A DNA stretch of 64,000 nucleotides, from NCBI RefSeq assembly GCF_020360975.1, contig NW_025408667.1, forward strand, positions 8,308,001-8,372,000. Direction: 5' to 3'. The translations under genes and the position numbers were made by a program. A model generated the notes under the pieces. That model was given only the letters and a program-made list of their open reading frames with translations, was not told the DNA's origin and did not search any database. This document shows, piece after piece, positions 46,177 through 58,476 of the stretch; positions within the stretch are counted from its first letter, which is position 1, and each line of letters begins with the position of its first letter. The DNA comes from Hirsutella rhossiliensis. Lineage: Eukaryota > Ascomycota > Sordariomycetes > Hypocreales > Ophiocordycipitaceae.

Positions 46177-48701
46177 ATAGACGTCTCCTTCCTTATATAT
46201 ATTATTAGCTCCTATTAAAAACTCTTAAGGCGGGATTTTAAGGATAGCTTCTCTTAAACGTCTTCTAGCTTAATTTACTATAAAAATATAGCTAGCTTCT
46301 ACTTTAATAAGGGCTTTATAAGACTATTAGCTCTTATTATTACCGTTAAAACTAAATAGATAGAAATAAGTCCCTTTTAGACTTCTTAGTATAACTAATA
46401 CTAGTAGATATTAATATATTATAGCTAGGTTAATAGCTTACTATTTTCCTTTATAAGAATTTATATAGTCTATATATTATTATATTTTATAGCTAATAGG
46501 GTTAGAATTTATAGTTATAGAGATATTAGTAGCCGGCTAAGGAAAATCGCTTCTTTTAAAGCTTTTAAAAGAGCTAGTAGCTCTGCCTTTATACTTAAAG
46601 TTATAATAGTAGCTTACTTTAAAGCTTTCTAAGTAATAGTTCCTTTAAAAAGGGATATAATATACCTTTATAAGCTCTTTCTATCTAAGGAATTATCTAT
46701 AAAGGATAAATCGCTTAAATAAAGGAAGATTTTAATAGCTATTTTCCTTCTCTACCCTCTTAGGCGTAGACTATATAATCTCGTTAAATAAAGATAAAGA
46801 TTAGCTCTATCTAGTATATCTTAGTGCCTAGGGCTAGGATTCTAGTTATACCTAGCTAGCTAAGAGACTATAAAAGAGATATCCGGTCTAGTAAAATAGC
46901 TAAAGAAAGTAGGGAGCTTACCTTCTATTAATATCGGTGTTTCTCTTACTCCTTAGTTTAAAAGGACGGATTAAGTAAAAGCTCTTTATTTAATATAAGT
47001 ATAAAGGGAAGCTTCTTCTTAAGGGAATTAGGGAGGAATTTATAAGCGACCTTATTAATATAGGCGTCCTAGGTAAGCTAGATAGTTTATTAGGACCTAT
47101 TTTAAAGGATTTATATCCCTAGGAACTACTTTAGCTCCCTTAGCTTAGTTATCTTATACCTTTACTCTAAGCCTTTTATAGCCTCCCTAGTAGTTACTCC
47201 TTCCTCTTTTAGGTAGGCCTAGATAGTATTATCGATATAAAAGAAGACTATAAGTTTACCCTTTTATATTATATACGGTTCCTAAGGGACTTTATCGAAG
47301 CTTAAGGCTTTAAGGGAACCTAATAAATACTATTACTAAAGAAGGGGTAATCTTTATAGTTTATATAAAGCTTCCTTAAGCTATAGAACCTTTCCTAGCT
47401 TTTAAAGGCCTAGTTAAAAGTATATATAGATAACTTCTTCTTCTTTAAGGGGGTAGTTAATAAAAGCGTTAACGGTATCTATTTAATTAAGTTTAAGGTT
47501 AAATTCTACTACTATAGCTATAAGGGTCTAAAAAGATATCCTTACTAAGATAGTTATCTTAGTAGGTAGATCCTCTTTTTCTTATTAAATTTTATAGATA
47601 ACTAGCTAGGCCTTATACTTTTAAAGGAAGTTATATTTATTAGTCTTATAAGTAAAGACTTACTTATAGCTAAGGACCTATTTTCCTCTTAACTTTTCCT
47701 TAAGGACCTCTTTAAAAGACCCTATCTCTTTATTTAAGGCTAGGTAGTCTTTCTAAGCCTAGAAAAACTAGTCTTTAAAGGGGTAACTTTATAGCTAGTT
47801 TTATATTACTAGTTAGTCTAGGAGGTCTCTTTTATATACCTTCCTTATTAATAGCTATAGCTTAAAAAGCCGGCCTACTATAAATACTTTATAGGAACTA
47901 TCTTTTATAAGCGTTAGATAAAAGTTAGAAAAATAATTAGAATAAGAGAGTAGTTAGTCTTTTTTAGTAACTATATTAGGCCCTATACCTTTCTTTACTT
48001 CTTAAAGTAAGGATAAAAAGGTAGCTAAGTAATCCTTTAAAAGAGGTACTTTTCCTACCCTTTTAAAGGTTAAAATAAAAAGACTAATAGAAAAAGCTAC
48101 TTTTAAATCTTCTTATTATATAGGAGGAGGTATTAGAACGTACGCGTATTCTAGCTCTACTACTTTCCTATAGTCTCCTTCTTTATCTAGATTATTTAAT
48201 TTAATAGATTCCTTTTTTTCTTTAAAGTTAGCGTTATCTATAAGTACTTTAATATTATTTTCTTCTTTTATTTCCTTATCTAAGACCTCTTCTTAAGTCT
48301 ATTAAGAAGAGGGGATTTAAATCTTTTAAATTAGCTAATATTATAAGAGTAAGAGGGGCTATTAATCCCTCTTTCTATCTAAGAAGCTAGATTTATCGAA
48401 AATAATATCCTTAGTTAAATTACCTTTTATAAAAAAGGAATCTAGATCTAAAAGATATTTATAGAATTATAACTAATAAGGTAACTAATAAAGGCTCTAG
48501 GATTATACTTTCTTTTCTTCTTTCTTTTTAGCTATATATTAATAGTTATAGCGTATACCTTATAGCTATAGGTATAAAGGTATGCTAGTAAGGCCCTCTT
48601 TTTTATAAAGAGCTAAAGAGGGGATTTCTAGTTTATTTCTTAGGTAATCCCTTTAACGGTCTAGTTCTAAAAGTAATAAGCAGTCTTAATAAGTTTCTTT
48701 T

Positions 48702-48887
48702 TATAAGAGTCTTTAACTATTATAGGTAATAGGCTTAGGCCGCGGCTTAAGCCGTATAGTTATATATAGAGGGCCGGATCCTATAAGTATAAGGGCGGGC
48801 TAGCCGTATATAAAAGAGCTCTATATAGCTTATTAATATTATCCTATAGACGGCACCTACGTATACGCCTCTACTAACTCCGTGATA
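48702..48887 (+). repeat. Gypsy-1 5' LTR
   Basis: This starts TATAAGAGTC, ends CCGTGATA and is the same length as the right LTR, with mainly C/T and G/A differences. Confidence 0.9.
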
Positions 48888-48929
48888 GTATAAGCTATTA
48901 ACTAATAGATCTAATAGATATCTCCCCGG

Positions 48930-51900
48930 AAAGGGTGCCGCTTCCTTAAGGGAGCACCCCGCTACCCCCTAGGCGGATAGGAAGTATTATAGCTATCCTA
49001 GAAGTAATTAAAAGCTCGACGGCTAGCGAGAAGAATAAGGTTCTCGCTATACTAAGGGAGCCGTCTATAAGACTAGCGTTAACCCCTACGACCTTAGTAA
49101 TACTAGTTACGGCGGCGGCACTACTAATAAGGAAGCCGCTTCCTTAGCTAACTTAGGACGGTAAGCTTAAGTCCTTCTACTTCTTCCTTAGCTAGCTATA
49201 AATAAAGTTTATAATAGACGAGAAATAAGGCCTAAACGGCTATCGTAATATAGCGTGGTATTCGCTCCTCTATACGCTGCCGGAGCCCTAGATATAGCGG
49301 ATCTCTAGATTCTAAGATAAGGGCGGCCCTAAAGGTAGACGCGACCTATAGGACTTCTTCTAATACCTTATATATACGTTCGGCAACGTATAAGAGCGGG
49401 AGAAGGCGTAGGATAGGCTACGGACCCTTAAGTAGAGGGATAGGTAGACCTTTAGCGAATTCCTCCCTAACTTCGAAGAGACGCTCTTATAAGTAGCGGG
49501 AACTATAGTATAGGAAGATAGCGCGAAGCTTATATAGTTATAGAACTCGATTACGCCGGCCTTATAAGAGCTACTTATCCCTATAATTATACCTACTAAC
49601 TATAGCGAGTATATAAGCCGGTTAATAAAGGTAGTATAGGGCTATAAGTAGACGCCGCGTTTCTAGAAGCTTTATAAGCGTACGCTATATAGTAGTAATA
49701 AGATTACCGCCCCTTTATAAGAGGAATAGCTAACTATCGATACTAATAAAGATACCTTAATATCGGCTACCTATATAGACCGAGCTAAACGTAGTAGAAA
49801 GTCGTCTTTAAATATCCCCTATACTATCCCGCTCTCTAAGTAGCGGGCGAAGTAGGTAATAAGCAAGGAAATTAAGAAAAGGAAGGCTAACGGCCGCTAC
49901 CTATATTATAGCGCGTCTATATACTTTATATTAAAATGCCCCTTCTTTTTAGCTAAGCGGCCTATAGTAGTTTAAGTAGCGAAGATAGAACCGCTCCTTA
50001 CCTTAGACGATAAAGAGGACTCCGCTCCCTTAGGCCTAGAGGAAAAAGAGTAGCTCCGGAGTAAAGACGGGCTCTAGAGCCTTAATTACTAGCGCTAGTA
50101 AAGGAGAAGGAGGAATTATCCGCCTATATAGAAAAGGAGCCTACTTTAATATAGGTTATAGTTAATAACTCCTTACCTATCGCCGCCCTTATAGATAAGG
50201 GCTACTAATACTATACTATAGTTAATAAGGCGCTTATATAAGAGATATAAGTACTAGTAGAAAAGATTGCCTTAAGGCGAGTAAAGGGCGCCTTAAGCGT
50301 AATAGAGGGTATAGTAATTAAGGGTATTACGTAGCTAGCTATAGAGGTCGATAGTTGCTATAAGCTTATCGTAGCTTATATAATCCCCTAACTAGAGTTT
50401 CCCTTAATCCTCGGGAAACCCTAGTTATAATATATAGAGTTATACTCGGTTCTATACTAAAAGAAGCTATAGTTTAGGCCTATATAACGGTAGGTCTACT
50501 ATAACGATAGTTCTATAAGCGTAGGACTAAGCGTGCGAGCTTTATACTTAGTATAAGAAGTCCTTACCTTTATCTTTATAGGAACTATATAACGGTTAAA
50601 GCGGGAGGAAGGCCGGGCAGCGGCTAATATAGCGGTCTATATAGTTAGCCTAGCGAATATCGATAAGGCCCTTTAAGTAAAAAAGCTAAAGTCGCCCTCT
50701 AAGCTACGGTAGTAGATACTAAAGCGCTTTTACGACCTCCTACCGCTATTTAAGTCCTAGGAAGCGGATAAGCTTAACCTATATAAGCTAGGGGTAGACT
50801 ATAAGATCGTACTCTATACTAATAAGAAGGGGTAGGAACTACCTATACTATTTAGACCGCTATATAGTATATTATATACGGAGCTACTAGTACTAAAGAA
50901 GACGCTAAGGGACCTCCTAGATAAGGGTTTTATTTAAGTAAGTAGCTCTAAAGTAAGAGCGCCGGTCTTATTTATACGTAAACTAAGGGGCGGGATATAG
51001 TTCTATTATAACTATAGGGCTTTAAATATAATTATAAGGCCGGACCGCTACCCCTTACCCTTAATCTTAGATACGCTCTATAACCTTTTAAAGGCAAAGT
51101 AGTTTATAAAGCTAGATATAAAATAAGCGTTCTATAAGGTATAGATCTTAGAGGGTAATAAGTAAAAGATAGCGTTTTATATATACTATAGCTTATTTAA
51201 GTAGCTTATAACGCCCTTTAGCCTCTTAAGAGCGCCCGCTACCTTCTAGCGTTATATTAATAACGTACTTTAGGACTTCCTTAATAAGTTTACCTTTATA
51301 TATATAGATAATATCCTTATCTATATAAGCGGCTTCTACGAGGACTATATATAAAAAGTATAAAGGGTCTTAAAGCGCCTTTAACTTTATAGGCTTTACC
51401 TTAACCTAGATAAGTGCGAATTCGGGGTTAAGAGGGTTAAGTACCTAGGCTTTATTATCTACGCTAGCGTAGGTATATAGGCAGATCCTATAAAGATCTA
51501 AGTAATTCGGGACTAAGCTGCCCTAACTACGTAGATAGGTATATAGAGCTTCTTTAGGTTCGCGAACTATTATAGGATATTTATTAGGGGCTTCTCCTAT
51601 ATTATAATGCCCTTAAACGAGATTACTAGGAAGCGGACCCCCTTTTACTAGGGGCCTATATAGGAAGGAGCGTTTTATATACTTAAGGACCTATTCTCTT
51701 AAGCCCTAGTACTACTTTAGTAGGACTTTAACTAGTCTACGTTAGTTAAAGCGGACTATAGCGGCTAAGTACTTAAAGGAACGCTCTCTTAAGAGGTAGA
51801 TAAGCTAAAGTAACTAGTAGCGTTCTACTCCTATAAGCTAACCTTAGCGGAGCGGAATTACGTTATTTATAATAAAGAGATACTAGTAATTATTAGCTAC

Positions 51901-54470
51901 CTTAAGTAATAGTAAGCAGAGCTCTAGAGCTATAAGAGCTTTAAAGTTCTTATAGACTATAGGAACCTCGAGTACTTTATAACTCGCTAGCACCTCTTAG
52001 AGCGGTAAGCCTACTAAGTAGAGTATCTCTTACGCTTTAACTTCTTAATTAAGTACTAGCTAGGGCAGGACTCTATAGTCCTAGATACGCTTTCCTAGAG
52101 GGATTAAGACCGGCTAATAAGAGCGGATATTAAGGCCTAGGATCTATATCTTATCTTATAAGAAGCGCTATAAACTTATATAGGAGCTTCCTTAGTAAAG
52201 GAAAGCACGGCGCTAATAAATAAGCCTTCTCTTATACTTTTGCCTTAGCCTAGTAAGGAGGGATAGACCGGCCTAGGGGCGCGTACGGCGCGGGTATTCT
52301 AAGATAAGGTCCTTTAGCGCTTATAGGATAAGATATTATTTTTAGACTATACCTACGAGAGTATACGCCGCGCCGTTAAGTCTAGCGCTTAATGCCTTAA
52401 TCTAAAGCTAAAGCTAAAGATATAAGTAGCCGACTATTATATCGACCTATAGGGGCACCTACGTTAGCGGCGGAGACTATAGGTGCTAGGCGCGCCGTAT
52501 ACTATAGAAGCTAGGGAGAAGGATAGACTACTAAAGCTAGATAAATAAAACGAGCTCTAAGGGAAGCTAGTCTAGCTCGTTTATAACTCTAGTATTATAG
52601 GCTACCTAGGTAAGCAGGGCATAGTAGTAGGCCTCGCGAGGGATTTCTATTAGCCTCTCTTATAGTACTACGTTCGCCGCTTCCTCTATAACTATAATAT
52701 CTATAGCTATACTAAGATTTAAAGGGCGTAGCTTAAGGGGCTACTTAAGTAGCTTCTAGTACCCGACCGGTTTTATATATATATATAGATAGACTTTATA
52801 ACGGACCTCCTACTTATAAAGGGCGGCAACCGCTATATATAGGTAATTAAGGACTAACTTAGTAAGTTTATAGTATTAAAGCTAATACTATCTATAGATA
52901 TAGAGTCTTATATAGAGCGCTTCCTATAGTACTAGGCCCGCTTATATAGCTAGCTAGCTTCTATTATAAGCGATAAGGGATTAAATTAAACTAGCCGCTT
53001 TTAGTAGTACCTATACTAGCTACTTTAGATTATATAGCTACTTAGTATAGTATATTACCTATAGACTAATAAAGGGCCTAAGAGGGTTAACTAAGAGGTA
53101 TAGGCTTACCTATAGGCCGTTATAGCTTATAACTAAGTAAACTAAGACCGTTAGCTCCCTATAGCTTAACTTATATTAAATAGTAGACCGTATACCTCTA
53201 TTAAGATAGCCCCTTTCTTTATAATATATAGCTTCGAACTACCCTTACTAGTTCCCTTTACTATAAATATAGTAGTAGAGTAGTATAGTAATTTATTACT
53301 AAAGGGCCGCGCCTCCGCGTTTATATAAAAGTTATAGGAGACTATAAATTATTACTAATCTATAATAGCCGCTATAGTATAAGATTAAGAGCGGTATACT
53401 AATAAGACTAGGGCCTTAATAGATAGGTTTACGGTAAGAGATAAGGTATAGCTAGACCTCTATAACTATAGGTTAGTATAGCTAAAGAAAAAGCTTAACT
53501 AGCTATACGTAAAGTTTATAGTATAGAGGGTTATTAGCCTATAGGTTATAGAGCTTAATAGTCTCTTAATAGGGGTCTATAATAAGATTAATATAGACCT
53601 CCTTTATAGAGCCTTCTTTAACCTATTGCCTAGATAAGAAGTTCTTAAGGTATATGAGCAAAAGCGGAATTTTAGGAAATCAAGAAATCACGTAAGACTA
53701 CGTGATAGAGGGGAAGAAGGAGTATAAGGTAGGATTTTCAACGGAATTTATTGGTAGTGTATTGGTGTGTGGAAGAGGTGTTGAAGTTGATGATTTTTTA
53801 TCTATCTACCAGCGGACATGCTGTCTTATATAGACAATTGTAGCTGAACGGAAGAACCTTTCGGGACCAGATTTAGGCTGCCGTATAGCCCTGAGACTGA
53901 GGAATTCCGTGATATCTCGAGTGAATCTGGAAGTGTCTTGGTTCTACTGATATTCGTGTTTAGAGGAGGTTGGTCGTGCCGGTGTTCTTGAGAGGTCTTA
54001 GCTAGCATTCCAAGCTAGCTCTGTTCCTTCGATTCCCGATTGTACGATAACCGGCAACCCGTTTAATGCATAATGACATGCAAAATGACGAGCGATTCTT
54101 GCTCTATAGGATGAGATTTTGTCTATAATTAATATACTACTTATTGGCTTATATAATCGGGAGAGTATATTATAGCTGCTTTATTTATAGTAGGAACACC
54201 GTTCCTTACAGAAGTAGTAGACGCTTAACCGCCTATAATTAAAGTAGAGGGAGAGGACGAGTTTAAGGTTAAAGAGATATAGGCTATACGCTAGAAAAGG
54301 GTTAGTAGGGGGAAACGCTAGGAGGTCCTCGTTAAGTAGCGTGGGTATCTCGACCCTATATAGGAACCTATATATAAGTTTACGGGAACTATAGCCCTCG
54401 ATAAGTTTAAAGCTTTATTTAAAATAGTAAATAAGAATAATAAACTAGCAGACTATTAATAGTAGCCTAG
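48930..54470 (+). pseudogene. Gypsy-1 gag-pol polyprotein, RIPed and interrupted
   Basis: Domains in order: capsid (about 49140-49680); a CCHC knuckle with its Cys and His partly turned to Tyr (about 49895-49945); a protease-like region (about 50190-50420); RT from about 50880 with Y-I-D-[N] at 51294-51320; RNase H (about 51730-52060); and integrase with D-F-I-T-D-L-L and K-G-G-N-R-Y near 52785-52835. After the solo LTR the frame resumes with a chromodomain (V-K-[W]-R-G-Y and P-x-[W]-E-P, about 54330-54370). Removing 53643-54210 and one GAAGT restores an uninterrupted frame across the integrase-chromodomain junction. Stops are of RIP type. Confidence 0.88.
53643..54210 (-). mobile_element. 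Solo LTR of a further family (F), nearly un-RIPed
   Basis: This 568-bp segment with normal CA/TG content is flanked by GAAGT (53638-53642 and 54211-54215). On the minus strand it starts TGTAAGGAACGG and ends CCTTAAGA. It has a TATATAAG box (about 53830-53837) and a hairpin GGAAC-ACC-GTTCC near its start. No internal retrotransposon sequence is present. No other copy occurs in the window. The small minus-strand ORF inside it is not considered real. Confidence 0.85.
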
Positions 54471-54596
54471 GCTAAGACTATAAAGTAAGTATAATAGAGG
54501 GGGTAGTTATAGTAATATAAGTAATATAAGTATAATAGTATAGGTAGAGATAAAAATAGTATTTATTATAGGGCGGAGCCCTTAGACTACCTAGGC

Positions 54597-55583
54597 TTAT
54601 TCCTTATTATTATTATTATTATTATCTTCGTTATTATTATCCTCGTTAGCCCCCTCCTTTTTATTAGCGGCGGCAGTAGTCTTTAGGGCGCTAAGGCGGC
54701 CCTTTAAGCCTATAAGCTAGTCGGCGGCGGCGGCGGCTCTAGGGGTAGAGGGGCGGCGGCTAGTAGTAGCGGCAGGGGCAGCGGCGGTAGTAGAGGGGCA
54801 CGGCTAAGGGGACCGCCGATAAGGCGATAGAGGCAGTATCCTTAGCGCTAAGTATATTAAAGGCGGAAATAGGGGAGCGGAGGAGTAGGACTTACTTAGG
54901 TATAAGGCCCTATCGCTTAAAGGCGCGGAGGTTATAGTAGGCGGCGGCGGCGGCGGTAAGGCGCTTCTTAGTAGCCCCCCGCGCCTACCTATACGAGCCG
55001 GCCTTCTAAGCCGACGCCGTAGCGAGTAGGATAGGAGGCGCCGCCTTATAGGCGCGGCCGGCTCGCGCGTACTAGTAGTAGCTGCCGCCGCGGCGGCGCC
55101 TAGCCTAGTTAGAGCAGTTAAGCTCCTATAACGTATAACGTATATAAGGGGCCGAGCGGGCGGCGCCGGCCTATACTTAGCGCTTATACTATAGGAGGTT
55201 AGCGGATAACGTTTATTACGCTTACCTAACTATAGACTTACGGGGGTAGCGGAGATAAAGGCGGGGGCCGAGGGGCCGGGCGTTATAGGTAGCGGCGGGG
55301 ACGGCGTTATTACCTTAAGGGGCGACGTAAGAGCAAATAGCGTAGCGGAGGCGGCGGCGGCGGCGGTAGGAGCGGTAGTAGCGGCGCGGGTAAGAGCGGC
55401 GGTAGCGGCGGAGTTATCGTCGGCCGCGGCTAGTATATCGTCGATAAACGACTCTATATACTCTAAGAAGGAGGAGGTAGGAGAGGGAGAGGCGGATATA
55501 TCTATCGTAGAAGTTAGTATAATAGAATACGGCCTCCCGCTCTATAAGGCGTAGAACTTATTAGTTAAAGTTATTATTATTAT
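54597..55583 (-). pseudogene. Antisense accessory ORF of Gypsy-1
   Basis: I do not recognise this protein. On the minus strand exon 1 (about 55583-55242, 114 codons from a run of ATA, probably RIPed ATG) is acidic early and Ala/Thr/Pro-rich later. It ends at GTAAGT (donor at 55241). A branch-like GCTAACC and a TAG acceptor follow near 55190. Downstream, one frame with RIP-type stops runs through an Arg/Ala-rich region; another frame gives the final L-K-T-T-A-A-A-N-K-K and an Asn/Glu-rich tail encoded by ATT repeats, ending at TAA (54597-54599). A second GTAAGT lies near 54900. Exon borders after exon 1 are unresolved. Confidence 0.55.
54604..54640. repeat. ATT microsatellite tract
   Basis: Repeated ATT, interrupted once by CTTCG, on the plus strand encodes the Asn-rich tail of the antisense ORF on the other strand. 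Confidence 0.7.
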
Positions 55584-56064
55584 TAAGGCTATTATTACTA
55601 CTACCGCTATTATTATAAGTATATATTAATAGAGCGGCCTATATAGCTAAGAACGGACTAATGCCTTAAGTAGAGCGGAACTTACCTATTAATATTACTA
55701 CTATAGTTAAAGAAAGGAGAGAAGGAAAGAAAGGGGGAAGGGGGGGATACTACCTTATATACCCCTTAGTAGAGGATATTGCCTAAGGTAGAGGGGACGG
55801 GTAACCTAAGGCTTATATAGGTCTAGACTAGCCGCTAGCTACCTAAGGGCGTATATAATAGGTTACGCCCTTATTTAAACGGCTAGCTAGCTAATAAGTA
55901 TAGAGCTAGGTCCTAGCTACTTAAGCTAATAGGCGCGGGGATAATAGGGCTAGTAGGGCCGGCCTTATTAACGGGAAAGGGTAGGGAAGAGCCCGCGGTA
56001 TAGGCCTAATTATATAGGAGCCGTTAATAGGGCAGCGCTACGCCGCGCTTAAGGGAGGGCATTA
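55584..56064. other. Gypsy-1 3' internal region between antisense ORF start and LTR
   Basis: G+C-rich, CpG-bearing RIPed sequence of about 480 bp. On the antisense strand it lies upstream of the accessory ORF, so it and the adjacent LTR could contain its promoter. No specific element is recognised. Confidence 0.4.
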
Positions 56065-56250
56065 TATAAGAGTCTTTAACTATTATAGGTAATAGGCTTA
56101 GGCCGCGGCCTAAGCTATATAGTTATATATAGAAGGCTAGATCCTATAAGTATAAGGGCGGGCTAGCCGCGTATAGAAGAGCTCTATATAGCTTATTAAT
56201 ATTATCTTATAAACGGCACCTATATATACGCCTCTACCTACTCCGTAATA
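56065..56250 (+). repeat. Gypsy-1 3' LTR
   Basis: A 186-bp partner of the left LTR, ending CCGTAATA and followed by the CTTTT duplication. Confidence 0.9.
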
Positions 56251-57838
56251 CTTTTAAAAGTTATAAGGAAGCTTTATAGTAAGTCTTATTATATAGGCCC
56301 TTTTTATTATAGCACCCCTTAATCTTTTTACCCTTTTATTCTAAGCTTAGGTATTTAGTACTAATAAGAAGGGTAAAATACTACTTTTTTTTAAAGCTAA
56401 TTTAAGATATCCTTTATAAATAGCTCTCTATTAAACTATATCTTATTTACCTTATAGCTAAAGTAGGATTCTATTTAGTTAACGAAGTCCTTAAAGGTAA
56501 ACTAGTTATACTTAGATAGGTCTATAAGAAATAAGGGAAAACTATCTTTAAAAAAGTATCTATAAAAATTATTACTTTAATAAAGCTTTCTTAGTCCTTA
56601 GATATATTAGTTTAGTTAACTTAAATTTCCTTATATAGTTAGTCTAGCTATAAAGGGGTTCGTTTAAAAATTCGTCTCTTAGTCTTCCCTTAGCTATAGT
56701 ATTTATATTTAACGGTCTTTAAGCCCTTTATTTATACGCCCTATTATTAGCTTTACTTCTATAAGGCTAGGAGGCCTAGGTAACTAAGTTATATATATTA
56801 AAAAAGACCGTCTTCTTAGGCTATTAAAAGAAGGTCCTTAGAACCTACCCTCTTAATAAGGAAAGCTAACTTCTTAAAAGGTTCTTTCTTATAAATAGGT
56901 CGGAATTTAATAATAAATTAACTGAATTTCTCCTTAATAAGGTTAATCGTTTAATTCTTTTAAACTAACCTTATAAGCTTAAACGTTATATCTTAGAGGA
57001 TTCCTTCTATTTAAAGAAAGCGGAAGGAAATTAAGCTTATTAAGAATTAAGAGTAAAAAGTTACCTATTTTTATTAAAGAATTTATATAGACCTATTATA
57101 TAATTTTATTATAAAATTCACCCTCTTATACCCTTCTATCTATATAGTTAATTCCCTACTACTAAGGTATTTCCTTTATACCTTTTTAAAGAACTAGAAT
57201 TATAAGAGGGTATTATAAATATTAAGAGAAGTACTAGAGTTAAGAATAGCTAATTTTTATAGGGGATAATTAAAGGGCCTTAATAGGCGGTCTTATTAAT
57301 CTATAAGAAAGAGAAAGGCTAGATTTATTAAACTAATAATTTTTAGTTAAATTTATAGCTTAAATAAAAGTAGCGGTATTAGTTACTATTTCTTAGTAAC
57401 TTAAATCTTATCTATCTTCTTTTATAATAAAGGGTACTCCTTATAAGACTATTATATTATTTTTTATAGCCTCTTTAAAAGGTTAAATCCTTTAATCGGT
57501 TTTCCTTAAAGACCTACTAATATTATAATAACCGATAGCTTAAGTATTTATAGGCTAGGCAGCTATTTTATCTTTTAGTCTTTTATCTCTTTAAGGAATC
57601 CTTATTTTTATCTAGAAGGTCTACTTAAAAAAACCCCCTTTTTACCCCTTATTATTAATTTTAATAAAGAGGTTTAATTTTAACTAGTTCCTTAATTTTT
57701 TAACTAACGGACTAAAAGGTCTATTAAGGGACTAGTTAGGTTAGACGGGCTAACGGGGCCGGGCCTAGAGTAGTAGGCGGAGCTAGGGCTAGGACTAAGG
57801 CAGCTATAAAAGATAGGGTTAAGGCTCTTAAGGGAGGA

Positions 57839-58095
57839 TATAAGGGAATATATATCACGGTACGATTAGTTAGGTAGTAGAGATAGCTAGAGGTACTACG
57901 CTATATATATTATATTCTCCTCGTTATAAGACTAAAGCTTACTAAAAAAGGGATTTCTCCTCTTTAGTTAGAGTAGCGAGTAGTCTATAATAATTAAGCG
58001 GGGTAAGTACGATTCCTTACTAATACCCTACTAATATATTAGTACTACGTACCTAAGTGCTTTATTAGCCCGTACCTCTTAGTAGCGCTCTTATA
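57839..58095 (-). repeat. Gypsy-3b 3' LTR
   Basis: A 257-bp LTR, the same length as both LTRs of copy a. It starts TATAAGGGAATA and ends GCTCTTATA in plus orientation. Confidence 0.92.
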
Positions 58096-58476
58096 ATTAT
58101 CTCCCCTCCTATATAAACGTCTTAGCTATATCTTTAATATATATTGCTTTTACTACGCTATATATATTTAGTTAAGAAGAGAGGTAGTTTCGGTTATATA
58201 TCGCGCGTATACGCCTATATAAGTATATATTAGTCTATACTCTATAATATTAATAGTTATTATACTAGCGGTTGCCGCCGAGTAACCGTTATAGTATCGC
58301 CTATATATCGGCCGCGTAACTATAATATAAAGAGCGTGTATATATATCTCCTACTTCTTCTATTTTCTTTTCTTCTTTAACTCTTCTACTTACGATTACT
58401 ATAGAGTTTTACGCCTTTTTTTATTAATCCCTTATACCTTTTTATATTACTTTTTATCGACGATTTATTAATAATA

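Larger units (their letters stand above)
48702..56250 (+). mobile_element. Gypsy-1, complete chromovirus-type element, split by a solo LTR
   Basis: Two LTRs of exactly 186 bp and a target duplication CTTTT (48697-48701 and 56251-56255) define the insertion into Copia-E. Without the nested solo LTR and its duplication it is about 6.98 kb. It holds gag-pol on the plus strand and an antisense ORF before the 3' LTR. Confidence 0.92.
44937..57838 (-). mobile_element. Copia-E element on the minus strand, split by three insertions
   Basis: The 3' LTR (44937-45414) is followed leftward-to-rightward by RNase H, RT, integrase and gag in reverse. The sequence matches the Copia at 1973-7717 segment by segment. 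It is interrupted by a solo LTR (45714-46176), Gypsy-1 (48702-56250) and Gypsy-3b (57839 onward). The 5' part and its LTR lie beyond the window. Confidence 0.88.
45415..57838 (-). pseudogene. Copia-E gag-pol, RIP-degraded and interrupted
   Basis: The retained pieces are 45415-45708 (C-terminus), 46182-48701 (RNase H, RT, RT linker) and 56256-57838 (integrase, gag-pre-integrase, gag C-terminus). Each piece matches the inverted sequence of the Copia at 1973-7190: for instance 46200-46700 matches about 6400-6900 and 56256-56420 matches about 4270-4440. The joins across each insertion restore co-linearity. Stops fit RIP. No product is possible. Confidence 0.82.

Noticed and set aside
53826..54008. 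60-codon minus-strand ORF
   Set aside because: It lies wholly inside the solo LTR downstream of its TATA-like box; LTRs of this kind do not normally encode protein.
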